DNA of 64,000 nucleotides. It comes from Kutzneria sp. CA-103260. GTDB lineage: Bacteria; Actinomycetota; Actinomycetes; Mycobacteriales; Pseudonocardiaceae. The stretch's first letter is position 1. Each line of letters begins with the position of its first letter. A program made the translations under genes and the position numbers. Under the pieces are notes generated by a model. That model was not told the origin of the DNA. It ran no database searches and saw nothing but the letters and a program-made list of their open reading frames with translations. The stretch is from NCBI RefSeq assembly GCF_018263855.1, contig NZ_CP073318.1, forward strand, positions 8,184,001-8,248,000. Direction: 5' to 3'. Shown here one piece after another: positions 24,955 to 33,459 of the stretch.

Positions 24955-26962
24955 CGCGTTTTCCGCATCGTTGGACGGCTACCTCTGTCGGGCATGACGG
25001 GCTAGTTGGCGTTTTCGGGCCAGGGCAGGGGGATGTCGAGGTGGGCGAGGATGGTGCGTTGGACACGGGTCAGCCGGTCCAGGTGCGGACCGGTCGGGGT
25101 GTAGGTCAGCTGGAGGCCGTGGAAGGCGGCGAGGACGGCTCGGCTGGTGGGGATCGCGGCTCGGTGTTCGGGCAGCAGGCCGGGTAGCGGGGTGTCAGGG
25201 CCAAGGCAGTGGCGGAGTTCGGCTTCGATGAGTCCGTAGATGAGCAGCGCGATCCCGATGATCGCGATGAGGGCTTCGATCCGGTCGTCGTTGTGCAGGA
25301 ACAGCGGGCGGACTTTGAGTGTTTGCTTGAGGTCGCGGTGGCGTTGCTCGACGATCCACTGGTCTTTGTAGACGGTGAGCACGTCGAGCGTGGCCAGTTC
25401 ACGGCCGGGTGGATCGGGCAGGTTGGTGGCCAGGGCGTAGAGCCCGTCCAACTCGGCCGCGGCCGCGATGGCGTCGGGGTTGCGCTGCCAGCCGATGCTG
25501 GGTTTGCCGTGGCGGGCGGGTCCGGTGGTGACGGTGATCAGGTCGGCGATGTGGGGTCCGATGATCTTCGCGACGCGGGTGTCGACCTGGTGTTTGGTCT
25601 TGTAGTGGCGGCCGCCGAGTCCGTTGCGGATTTTGGTCAGCGCGGTTTCGGCCTGGGTCAGGGCGCGTTCGCGGGCCGCAGCGATGGAGGCGGCTTCTTC
25701 GCTGGAGTGGATGTAGGCCACGCGTAGCTGGTGGTGGCCGGTGTCGGGGTCGGTGACCTGGAATGGCCGCAGTAGCCCCCGGTAGACGGTTCGGCGGTCA
25801 GCGGGCAGGTGTTGTTCGCGCCGGGAGTGGTGATCGAGGTGGGTCAGGGCGTCCAGGGTGCCCACATCGGCGCGGAAGCGCCCGGCCCAGCCGGTGTCGG
25901 CGCGCAACGGGACCACGAACCGGGTTGCGGCGGCGTCGAGCGCGCAGAGGGTGCTCAGGTAGCCCAGGCCGGAATCGGCGATCGCGACGAGTCCGGCGGG
26001 GAGTTGGGCGCGCAGCGCGTCCAGGGCCGCGGTGAACGCGGGGAGCTCGCCTGCTGAGCCCTTGTGCGGCCGGAAGTACAGCGGCACCCCGGTTGTCGTG
26101 GTGGCTTGCAGGGTTTTGACCTGCCGGCCGAAGCTGCGATCGGCGGCCCATCCCTTGGCCACCAGCGTGGAGTCGGTGTGCCGGCCGGCGAATCGGACCG
26201 CGGTCAGGTCCAGGTGCAGTCGGGAGGCGTCGGCCACGGCGAAGGTCTCGACCGTGCGGACCAGCAGCCGGCTGCGGACCCGTTCGGCTTCTGGCGCCAG
26301 CGCTTCCAGCGCCCGGCCCAGCCGGTCGTCGTTGAGCAGCAGGGCCGGCACGCCGATCAGTTCGGCCACCGCTGCGGAGGAGGCCCACCCGGCCACGTCG
26401 TAGAGCGGGGCCGGCCCGCAGAGCCGGTTGGCCACCAGCGCGGTGATGATCTCGCCGTGGGTGGCCGAGGCTCGTCCCCGCATCGGCGCGGCGTCGTCAA
26501 CGATCTTGGCCAGTCCCAGCCGGTCCAGGTAGTGCGTGACCAGTAGCAGCGGGCCGACGTCGCGGCGGGTGCCGATCGGGGGTGAGTCCAGTCGCGCCAG
26601 GCCTGCGACCAGGTGCTCCAGCCGGCCCGAGGCGGTCAGCTCGTCCAGTCGGCCGAGTTTTGCCACAACACGTTGCCGTACCTGGCCGTCGACCCGGTGG
26701 CCCTCCACCAGTTCCAGGTACTCGTACACGCGGCCGCCGCGACGGACTCGCTTCACCTTCGGGTACATGTTGTCACAACGTTAGCGTCGTGATCGCTGGG
26801 TGTGGGTGTGCGACACGCCGTAATGGGCCGTCCTCATGTGCCGAGTTTGTCACAACATCTTGCCACTCGCACCGAGACTGCCCGGGGCCTGGAACCGCAC
26901 GCCAGAGCCATCTCGGCAGTCATGCGGTTTCCTGGCTACCAGGTCGCGATGCGGAAAACGCG
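24955..26962. mobile_element. IS1634-family insertion sequence
   Basis: Terminal inverted repeats CGCGTTTTCCGCATCG (24955-24970) and its exact inverse (26947-26962) bound about 2.0 kb with one transposase gene. TCTAGA directly repeats on both sides (24949-24954 and 26963-26968), the apparent 6-bp target duplication. Because TCTAGA is a palindrome the boundary could be a few bases either way. Removing the element joins two convergent genes at a shared CTAG. TTGTCACAAC occurs at about 26771 and 26850 near the transposase promoter, a possible self-regulation site. Confidence 0.88.
25002..26768 (-). CDS. IS1634-family transposase
   Basis: 588 residues, ATG 26768. DDE-type transposase of the IS4-like superfamily: catalytic region ADASRLHLDLTAVRF (first Asp), VAIADSGLGYLSTL (second Asp) and the C-terminal YKDQWIVEQRHRDLKQTLKVRP, with the Glu of the YREK-like motif as VEQRHRDLK. 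The N-terminus (LELVEGHRVDGQVRQRVVAKLG) is typical of this group. The frame is intact, so the element may still be active. Confidence 0.93.
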   Translation of the reverse strand: MYPKVKRVRRGGRVYEYLELVEGHRVDGQVRQRVVAKLGRLDELTASGRLEHLVAGLARLDSPPIGTRRDVGPLLLVTHYLDRLGLAKIVDDAAPMRGRASATHGEIITALVANRLCGPAPLYDVAGWASSAAVAELIGVPALLLNDDRLGRALEALAPEAERVRSRLLVRTVETFAVADASRLHLDLTAVRFAGRHTDSTLVAKGWAADRSFGRQVKTLQATTTTGVPLYFRPHKGSAGELPAFTAALDALRAQLPAGLVAIADSGLGYLSTLCALDAAATRFVVPLRADTGWAGRFRADVGTLDALTHLDHHSRREQHLPADRRTVYRGLLRPFQVTDPDTGHHQLRVAYIHSSEEAASIAAARERALTQAETALTKIRNGLGGRHYKTKHQVDTRVAKIIGPHIADLITVTTGPARHGKPSIGWQRNPDAIAAAAELDGLYALATNLPDPPGRELATLDVLTVYKDQWIVEQRHRDLKQTLKVRPLFLHNDDRIEALIAIIGIALLIYGLIEAELRHCLGPDTPLPGLLPEHRAAIPTSRAVLAAFHGLQLTYTPTGPHLDRLTRVQRTILAHLDIPLPWPENAN

Positions 26963-26963
26963 T

Positions 26964-27809
26964 CTAGAGGATCGAGATCCCGGCCCTTTCGAGCCTCGCC
27001 GGCTCCGCGATCACCTCGTACCCGGCGACCTGGCCGTCCCGGATCTCGATGGCCAGGATCAGCCGCAGCTGCCCGTTCGGCGCGACCACCGCGCCCGTCT
27101 TGCCGTCCACCAGGGCCGGCTCCGCGAACCTCGCCCGCTTGCCCAGCACCAGCATCTCCCTCGCCACCGCCTCCCGGCCGCGGACCAGCGTGCTTCGTCC
27201 CTTCGGCAGCGCCGCGGCATCAGCCGTGCGGACGACGTCCGGCGCGAGTACGGCCAGCAAGGCGTCGAGATCGCCCTCCCGCGATGCCTTGAGGAAGGCC
27301 TCGACGACCTGCTTCTGCTCGTTGGTCTCAGGCGGTTGAGCGCCTCTGACTCGCTGGCGGGCCCGGCTGGCCAGCTTTTTCGTCGTCGCCGTGGTCCGGC
27401 CCAGCACCGGCGCGATCTCGTCGAACGGCACCGCGAACATGTCGTGCAGCACGAACGCCACCCGCTCGGCCGGCCCCAGCCGGTCCAGCACCACCAGCAT
27501 CGCCCGGCCGACCTCGTCCACCAGCACGGTCTCGTGCTCGGGGCCGTCGACCTCGGTCGGCGGGTGCCAGTCGATGGGCTCCTCGCGCCGGGCCTTGCGG
27601 CTGCGCAGCATGTCCAGGCTGATCCGCGAGACGACCGTGCGCAGCCAGCTCTCCATGTTCTCGACGCCGTCGGTCTTGGTCAGCCGCAGCCAGGTCTCCT
27701 GCACCGCGTCGTCCGCCTCGGCGGTCGAGCCCAGCATCCGGCCGGCCACCGCCCGCAGCAGCGGTCGGTGCGCCTCGAACCGCTCCGCGAGCCGGTTGTT
27801 CTCGGGCAT
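26964..27809 (-). CDS. ECF41-type sigma factor (SigJ-like)
   Basis: 281 residues from ATG 27809 behind GAAAGGTG. Sigma region 2 (about 10-75: EADDAVQETWLRLTK, WLRTVVSRISLDMLRSRKARRE) and region 4 (about 105-160: LGPAERVAFVLHDMFAVPFDEIAPVLGRT) are followed by a fused SnoaL-like domain (about 165-275), the hallmark of ECF41. Conserved linker elements WHPPTE and APNGQ are present. Such factors have no anti-sigma; the C-terminal domain modulates activity. The TAG stop lies in the IS target duplication. It is divergent from an oxidoreductase, the usual context. Confidence 0.92.
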   Translation of the reverse strand: MPENNRLAERFEAHRPLLRAVAGRMLGSTAEADDAVQETWLRLTKTDGVENMESWLRTVVSRISLDMLRSRKARREEPIDWHPPTEVDGPEHETVLVDEVGRAMLVVLDRLGPAERVAFVLHDMFAVPFDEIAPVLGRTTATTKKLASRARQRVRGAQPPETNEQKQVVEAFLKASREGDLDALLAVLAPDVVRTADAAALPKGRSTLVRGREAVAREMLVLGKRARFAEPALVDGKTGAVVAPNGQLRLILAIEIRDGQVAGYEVIAEPARLERAGISIL

Positions 27810-27883
27810 CGGTCACCTTTCCCCGTCGCGATCCGTCTGTGTCGTGCCACCGACCTGACCGACGCGATGAGGAGTTGGAGCTG

Positions 27884-28813
27884 ATGAGCCAGGGTAACCC
27901 CCTGCTGCGCCCCGCGATCCTGGGTGACCTGGTGTTACCCAACCGGGTCGTGATGGCCCCCACCACCCGCTGCCGCGGCAGCGTGCCGTCGGATCTGCAC
28001 GCCCTGCACTACGCCCGCCGGGCATCCGCCGGGCTGATCATCGCCGAGGGCACCCTGATCAGTCCGCAGGACGTTCCCTTCCCCAACGTGCCCGGCCTTT
28101 TCACCACTGCTCAGGTAGCCGGCTGGCGACGGGTCACCGACCTCGTGCACTCCCTCGGCGGCCGGATCTTCGTCCAGCTCTGGCACGCCGGTACTCGACC
28201 TCTCCCTTCGTCGGAGGTCACCTCGACCATCGCCGACTACCGCACCGCCGCCGCCAACGCCCTCCGCGCCGGCTTCGACGGCGTCGAGATCGCCGCCAAC
28301 GGGACGTATCTCATCGCCCAGTTCCTCAATCCCCGTCTCAACCACCGCACCGACGCCTACGGTGAGCTTCCCCGCCTCCTGCTCGACATCCTTGACGCCG
28401 TCCACTCCACCGGCGCCCGCGTCGGCGTCCGCCTCTCCCCCTACTGGTCCCCCACCGACAGCGCACCCCCGTGCCCCGACTACTTTCCCGACGAGGAAAC
28501 CCTTTCCCACTACGACGATCTCGTCCGCCGGCTCGATTCCCCCGCCTACCTACACCTTCGCGGCCCGGCGTCGTTCGACCTCGACGCCTTCTCCCGCTAC
28601 CGCAAGCTTTTCGACGGCTTCCTCATCGCCAACAACGGCTTCTCCCCCGACACCGCCTCCGCCGCCGTCGAATCCGATCTCGCCGACGCCGTGTCGTTCG
28701 CCCGGCACTTCATCGCCAACCCCGACCTGGTCACCCGCTTCGCCCTGACCCAGGAACTGGCTGTCGCCGACAAGGCCCACAACTACACCGGCGGCCCCAT
28801 TGGCTACATCTGA
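27884..28813 (+). CDS. Shortened Old Yellow Enzyme-family flavin oxidoreductase
   Basis: 309 residues from ATG 27884, versus about 360 for the family. The TIM-barrel FMN fold is recognisable: LGDLVLPNRVVMAPTTRCR, FVQLWHAGTR, TIADYRTAAANALRAGFDGVE, LNHRTDAYGE, PNPDLVTRF-like ANPDLVTRFAL at the end. About 45 residues between the QLWH strand and TIADYR are missing, and the substrate-binding HxxN motif (normally EIHGANGYL) reads EIAANGTYL, lacking the His. Weakened or altered activity is likely. It is divergent from the ECF41 sigma factor, which probably controls it. Confidence 0.8.
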   Translation: MSQGNPLLRPAILGDLVLPNRVVMAPTTRCRGSVPSDLHALHYARRASAGLIIAEGTLISPQDVPFPNVPGLFTTAQVAGWRRVTDLVHSLGGRIFVQLWHAGTRPLPSSEVTSTIADYRTAAANALRAGFDGVEIAANGTYLIAQFLNPRLNHRTDAYGELPRLLLDILDAVHSTGARVGVRLSPYWSPTDSAPPCPDYFPDEETLSHYDDLVRRLDSPAYLHLRGPASFDLDAFSRYRKLFDGFLIANNGFSPDTASAAVESDLADAVSFARHFIANPDLVTRFALTQELAVADKAHNYTGGPIGYI

Positions 28814-28817
28814 GCAG

Positions 28818-28857
28818 CCCCCACCCGTCCCGGGGGCCGGCCCCGCTCCAGTCTATC
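28818..28857. repeat. Dispersed GC-rich hairpin element, copy 1
   Basis: A sequence containing GGGGGCCGGCCCC followed by GCTCCAGTCTA lies between two convergent gene ends. A close copy (about 35 of 40 bases) occurs at 37189-37230, also between convergent gene ends. Probably a bidirectional terminator family. Confidence 0.6.
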
Positions 28858-28936
28858 GAGCGAAGGCCGTCCCCGAGGCGAGGCAAGATCCACATGTGGA
28901 CAGGTGGCAACCTGTGGATAGCCGAGAACGAGCTGG

Positions 28937-31888
28937 TCAGGACAGGTAGGTCGCCGCGGTGGGGTCGTCGAGGAGGGCGGCGAGGAGGTGGCGGTCGTGC
29001 CAGCGGTCGACGGCCCACGCGAGGGCCCGGGAGAGCCCAGCGGGGGTGTCCTCGGCATGCACGACGCCGTCCTCGGTGACCCACCAGGCAACGCGGTACC
29101 GGGTGTCGCCGCGCCGGACGGAGAGCTCGTCGTAGACGACCACAAGACCGTCGGGCACGGGACGGTCGAGCAGTTCGCTGGCGGCGACGACGGCGCCGAG
29201 GTCGGACCAGCTGACGGGCTGCCCGTCGCCGATGAGGGCATCGGCGTCGACCTCGTCGGCGGCGAGGGGCAGGTCGAGCAGCTCGGCCAACGGCTCGGCG
29301 TCGTCGGGGTCGGCCGCGACGACCTGGTCCGGGGCGAAGGCGGCGAGGAGCCAAGGAGAATCGAGCACGACGACCTGCTCGCCGGAGACGGAAGCGCCGC
29401 TCAGGGCCCGGACATGCTCGTCGAGCTCGACGTCGCCGGCCTCGACGGCGCCGGAGCGAACGGCCTCGGCCAGCGCGCCATGGGCCCGCATCGCGACACC
29501 GGGCGGCACGGCCCGTGTGGAATCACCGAGGCGCTGCAACACATCCGTCACGTCGGCAGCATCGGTGACGACCAGCGAGGCGCGAACACCGATGGCGGCC
29601 AACAGATCCGTGCGCACGCCGACGTCAGGGATCGGGTCATAGACGCCGGCCAGGGCGTCGGCGTCGGGCAGCCGCCACGACCGCGGCGACGCACCGGCCA
29701 GCCGCGCGTGCCGGGCCAGCCACCACGAGGTGTAGCCGCCGGGCCGCAGAATCGCCTGCCACGTCTCGGGTTCCGCGGCCAGCAGCCGCAACGCGGCCGG
29801 CCACTTGTCATCGGCGACAAGATCGAGATCGCGGACGCCGGCGAACGTCGACGGCGGGTCGAGGTCGCCGTCGACGGCCGTCCACCACGCCTCCTCGTCG
29901 GCCAGCTCGTGATCGGGACCGCCGGGCGAGTCGTCGAAGACGACCACGAACGAGTCGATCACACCGACCGCGGCCAGCACGTCCGGCGTCCACCGCGAGG
30001 CCAGCTCGTCGGCGAGCACGCCGAGCGGCGCGTCCTTGCCGATCATGTCCTCGGCGAACACCTCACGCAGTGGACTCGACGGCAGGATCAGCTCGTCGGC
30101 GTGGCGGAACTCGCCGTCGGCGTCAGGCAGCGCCAGGGTGCCCAGCCACGGCCGTTCACCGCGTCGCGCCCCGGTCGATTCCGTAAGCCACAGCACGAAA
30201 TCCACCAGCGACGTGGTGTCCACACCGGACTCGGCGTCGTCCATGCTGCGCTCGACGGCGGTCCGCATCGCGTCCAGCAGATCGGCCGGACCGGCCGATC
30301 GCGCGCCGAGCCGCTCCAGCAACCGGTGCACGGCATCGGGGTGCGCGACCCGCAGCCCAGTGACATCCATTGTGGACAGTTCGGCCAGGGTCTCCTGGTC
30401 GAAGTCCGGCAGCAGCACGTCCCGCGGACCGGTGACGGTCCGACCGTCGATCAACGGCACCGGCAGGCCGCCGAGCTCCTCACGGGCGGTGGAATCCTGT
30501 TCCGCCACGGGATCGAGCGCCGCGTACAGCCTGGCCCACCACGCCGGGTCGCGGTCCTGGCCGGAAACGATCGCCACGATCTCGGACAGCCGCAGCCGCG
30601 GCACCTCAAGCGCGGCAAGCTGTCGGGCGTGTGCGGTGCCGGAGAGCTCGGCCTTGGCCAAGCCGCCCACGATGTCGGCGAGCATGTCGGCTAGCTCCGG
30701 GGCCAGCACATCCAACACCCGCGAACGGGCCGGGGTGCCGAAACCGCCCTCCTGCAACGGAAGCCAGACCGAGGTGCGCAGCTCGGACGTCACCAGCGCC
30801 CGCAGCTGACCATCCACTTCGGACTTGGGGAAGTCCGGCAGCGGAACCAGCAGCGTCCGATGTTCCGGCCGTACCGCCAACACCAGCTCGGAGTACGCCC
30901 TCGCCGCCTCGGCCAGCACCGCGTCGGTGGCGGCGCCCGGCATCAGCCGCCGGCGGGAGGCTTCAACGGGGATCGTGGCCAACAGCCGTGCCGGCAAGGA
31001 AAGTCGCTCATCGGTGGGCGTCGGCGCGTGCAGGACGTCCTCGTCCAACGGACGCGGCACGTCCTCGTCGTCGATCGGCACGGCCCAGCACACGGACCAT
31101 TCCGAGCGCTGCCGCGCCTCGACGCCGAGTCCTTCGACCACGGCTGCGTCCAGCTCGCCGGACGCGCGCCGCAGCAGCCATCGCACACGGCCGGTCGGGC
31201 CGTGCAGCACGACTGTGCCGTCCTCGTTGTCCTCACGCCACCACGCGTGCTCGCCGACCTCGATCCGGCTCAGCCCGGGCAGGGCGAGCAGCAGATCCGG
31301 TGTCTCGGCGGCACATTCGGCCAGCAGCTCGGCGGCGTCGACCTCCGGGCGCAGCGGCAGCCGCACCTCGGTGTCGAAGCCCTCGGGCACCGGCGGCTCG
31401 TCGTCCGGCACCGGCCACGCCAGCCGCAGCACCGGCACCGCGCCGTCCCGCTCGGCCACCTCGGGCAGGTCGCCGACCAGTTCCCGGGTGCGCGCGGCGG
31501 AGAACGCCACGCCGCCGGTCGTGGACACCACGCGCGGCTCGTCGGTGACCGCCAGCACGGCGGCGAAGCCGACGCCGAACTGACCGATCGTGCCGGTGCC
31601 GCGCTTGGCCGATGCTCGTAACGAGGCGAGCGCCGCCACCCCGGCCTCGGTCAGCGGCGCGCCGGTGTTCGCCGCCCGCAGCTCGCCGTCCACAACGGAC
31701 AGCCGCAGCACACCGCCGGAGCCGGCGGCGTCCGCCGCGTTCTGCGCCAGCTCCACGAGCAGCCGGTCACGGTAACCGCCGAGGCGCAGGTCCTCCTCGG
31801 CGTTGGCGTCCTCACGAAATCGGGTCGGCGAGCCACGCCAGGCCTGCAGGACGGAGGTACGCAGGTCTGTGACGCCGAAATCGCTCAC
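28937..31888 (-). CDS. Sacsin-like GHKL ATPase domain protein
   Basis: 983 residues from GTG 31888, overlapping the upstream DUF3027 stop. The N-terminal Hsp90-like ATP-binding fold shows the N-box ELAQNAADA (E46, N50), AANTGAPL (72-79) in place of DNGxG, and the lid GQFGVGFAA (102-110). The remaining 700 residues are acidic, non-membrane and have no recognised domain. Relatives in actinobacteria are annotated as molecular chaperone Hsp90 or sacsin N-terminal ATP-binding-like. Client and role unknown. Strict coupling with DUF3027 suggests the two proteins act together. Confidence 0.85.
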   Translation of the reverse strand: MSDFGVTDLRTSVLQAWRGSPTRFREDANAEEDLRLGGYRDRLLVELAQNAADAAGSGGVLRLSVVDGELRAANTGAPLTEAGVAALASLRASAKRGTGTIGQFGVGFAAVLAVTDEPRVVSTTGGVAFSAARTRELVGDLPEVAERDGAVPVLRLAWPVPDDEPPVPEGFDTEVRLPLRPEVDAAELLAECAAETPDLLLALPGLSRIEVGEHAWWREDNEDGTVVLHGPTGRVRWLLRRASGELDAAVVEGLGVEARQRSEWSVCWAVPIDDEDVPRPLDEDVLHAPTPTDERLSLPARLLATIPVEASRRRLMPGAATDAVLAEAARAYSELVLAVRPEHRTLLVPLPDFPKSEVDGQLRALVTSELRTSVWLPLQEGGFGTPARSRVLDVLAPELADMLADIVGGLAKAELSGTAHARQLAALEVPRLRLSEIVAIVSGQDRDPAWWARLYAALDPVAEQDSTAREELGGLPVPLIDGRTVTGPRDVLLPDFDQETLAELSTMDVTGLRVAHPDAVHRLLERLGARSAGPADLLDAMRTAVERSMDDAESGVDTTSLVDFVLWLTESTGARRGERPWLGTLALPDADGEFRHADELILPSSPLREVFAEDMIGKDAPLGVLADELASRWTPDVLAAVGVIDSFVVVFDDSPGGPDHELADEEAWWTAVDGDLDPPSTFAGVRDLDLVADDKWPAALRLLAAEPETWQAILRPGGYTSWWLARHARLAGASPRSWRLPDADALAGVYDPIPDVGVRTDLLAAIGVRASLVVTDAADVTDVLQRLGDSTRAVPPGVAMRAHGALAEAVRSGAVEAGDVELDEHVRALSGASVSGEQVVVLDSPWLLAAFAPDQVVAADPDDAEPLAELLDLPLAADEVDADALIGDGQPVSWSDLGAVVAASELLDRPVPDGLVVVYDELSVRRGDTRYRVAWWVTEDGVVHAEDTPAGLSRALAWAVDRWHDRHLLAALLDDPTAATYLS

Positions 31889-32637
31889 TGCTCGACTTCG
31901 AGTTCGGTGTCGTCGTACACCAGCTCGGCCACCGGCACCGTCGAGCCCATGTCGACCTCGGCCTCGGAATGCGCGCCACAGCCGTACTCGACGTTCACGA
32001 CATGGCCGTCGGCCGGCGTGATCTCGTTCGTGCACACACCGAACGCGGCGCCCAGGCTGCCGGCGAGCTGCTGGTAGAAGCCGCAGGTGCCGCAGTAGGC
32101 GGGCGCGCTACGCGCCATGTCGCTGCGCGGACCGAAGTCGCCCCCCTCCCAGCGGCGCGCCGACTCCAGGCGGCCGAACCGGGACAGCACCCGCACGCGG
32201 CCAAGGCCGACCTCACGGGCGACCTCCTCCACCGCCGGGTCCTCGGACTCCAGGTAGCCCGGCGCCAGCCGAGGGTCGTCCGGCGTGGTCGGCATCAGGT
32301 CGCCGACACCCAGATCCCCGGCGCGGACCCGCTCGCCCCACGGCACCCAGTCCGGCGCCACCAGCGCGTCCGGGCCGGGCAGCAGCACGACCTCGCTGAT
32401 CGTCACCGGGTCGTCGCCGCCGGTGGTCGCGATGGTCACGGCCCAGCGCCAGCCGTCGTAGCCGGGGTGGGCCGCGTCGAACAGGTGAGTGACCGACGAC
32501 TCGTCCTCGCCGAGTACGCCGGCGTGCGCGCCGATCGGCTCGTCGCCGGCCTCCTGCTGGGCGGCGGCCCGGGCCAGTTCGACAACCGATGCGAGGACCG
32601 GGTTCGGAGGCTGCTCACTGGTGGTCGGTGCGGTCAC
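31885..32637 (-). CDS. DUF3027 protein with zinc-type cysteines
   Basis: 250 residues from GTG 32637 (VTAPTTSEQPPNPV); a longer form from 32676 is unsupported. Domain DUF3027 spans most of it. A probable metal site consists of YCGTCGFY, GVCTNE and YGCGAHSEA near the C-terminus. The tail is acidic. Conserved in actinobacteria, from memory Rv0877 in M. tuberculosis. The stop overlaps the GHKL-protein start, making a two-gene operon. Confidence 0.88.
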   Translation of the reverse strand: MTAPTTSEQPPNPVLASVVELARAAAQQEAGDEPIGAHAGVLGEDESSVTHLFDAAHPGYDGWRWAVTIATTGGDDPVTISEVVLLPGPDALVAPDWVPWGERVRAGDLGVGDLMPTTPDDPRLAPGYLESEDPAVEEVAREVGLGRVRVLSRFGRLESARRWEGGDFGPRSDMARSAPAYCGTCGFYQQLAGSLGAAFGVCTNEITPADGHVVNVEYGCGAHSEAEVDMGSTVPVAELVYDDTELEVEQ

Positions 32638-32692
32638 CCGACGATTGTGCCGCACGCGAGGAACGCCGACGCACACGTGTCACGCTCTTGAG

Positions 32693-33442
32693 ATGCGCGC
32701 AGCCTTGCTGTTACTTGCCGTGGCGTTGCTCGCGGGCTGCGCCGCCCCAGGTGGGCCCCCGCACCTGCGGGTGGAAGTGGTCGGCACGCTGCCCCACGAC
32801 ACGTCCGCCTTCACGGAAGGTTACGAACTGGCCGACGGCGTGCTGTACGAGAGCACCGGGCTGCAGGGCTCGTCCACGTTGCGCGCCGAGGACCCGCGCA
32901 CCGGCCGTGTGCTCCACAGCGTCGACCTGCCGAAGGATTACTTCGGCGAGGGCATCGCCGTGGTCGGCGACAAGATCTGGCAGCTGACGTGGCAGCAGAA
33001 CGTCGCGATGGTGCGCGATCGAGCAACGCTGCAGCTCATCAGCACTGCGTCATTCCAGGACGAGGGCTGGGGGCTCTGCTACGACGGCAACCGTCTGGTG
33101 ATGAGCGACGGCACCGCTCTGCTGACGTTCCGCGACCCGAAGACGTTCGCCGTGCTCGGGCACGTGCAGGTCGACTACGACGGCCAGCTGAACGAGCTCG
33201 AGTGCGCCGACGGCTCGGTGTGGGCGAACGTGTACCCCACGAAAACGATCATTCGGGTGGATCCGGCCAGCGGCGCCGTGCAGGGCGTGGCCGACCTGTC
33301 CGCGCTCGGCCCGGCCGACGACACCACCCCTGACGACGTGCTCAACGGCATCTCGGTGGCGCCGGATCCGGGCGAGTACCTGGTCACCGGCAAGCGCTGG
33401 CCGCTGGTCTACCGGGTGAGGTTCACACACGACGGCTCGTAG
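32693..33442 (+). CDS. Glutaminyl-peptide cyclotransferase-like lipoprotein
   Basis: 249 residues from ATG 32693. A signal peptide ends in the lipobox LLAGC (C15), so the protein should be lipid-anchored outside. The rest is a five-bladed propeller of the plant/bacterial glutaminyl cyclase family: PHDTSAFTEGYEL, YESTGLQGSSTLR, YFGEGIAVVGDKIWQLTW, GWGLCYDGNRLVMSDG, LNELECADGSVWANVY, LNGISVAPD. It would form N-terminal pyroglutamate on secreted proteins. It is divergent from DUF3027. Confidence 0.93.
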   Translation: MRAALLLLAVALLAGCAAPGGPPHLRVEVVGTLPHDTSAFTEGYELADGVLYESTGLQGSSTLRAEDPRTGRVLHSVDLPKDYFGEGIAVVGDKIWQLTWQQNVAMVRDRATLQLISTASFQDEGWGLCYDGNRLVMSDGTALLTFRDPKTFAVLGHVQVDYDGQLNELECADGSVWANVYPTKTIIRVDPASGAVQGVADLSALGPADDTTPDDVLNGISVAPDPGEYLVTGKRWPLVYRVRFTHDGS

Positions 33443-33459
33443 TGCGGCAGGATTGAGGT

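Noticed and set aside
27810..27883. ECF41 self-promoter between the sigma factor and the oxidoreductase
   Set aside because: I looked for the TGTCACA / CGTC promoter pair expected for ECF41 but found no convincing match in these 74 bases.
28937..32035. 1032-residue form of the GHKL protein
   Set aside because: The extra N-terminal 49 residues are Arg-rich readthrough of the DUF3027 gene; the GTG at 31888 overlapping the stop is the natural start.
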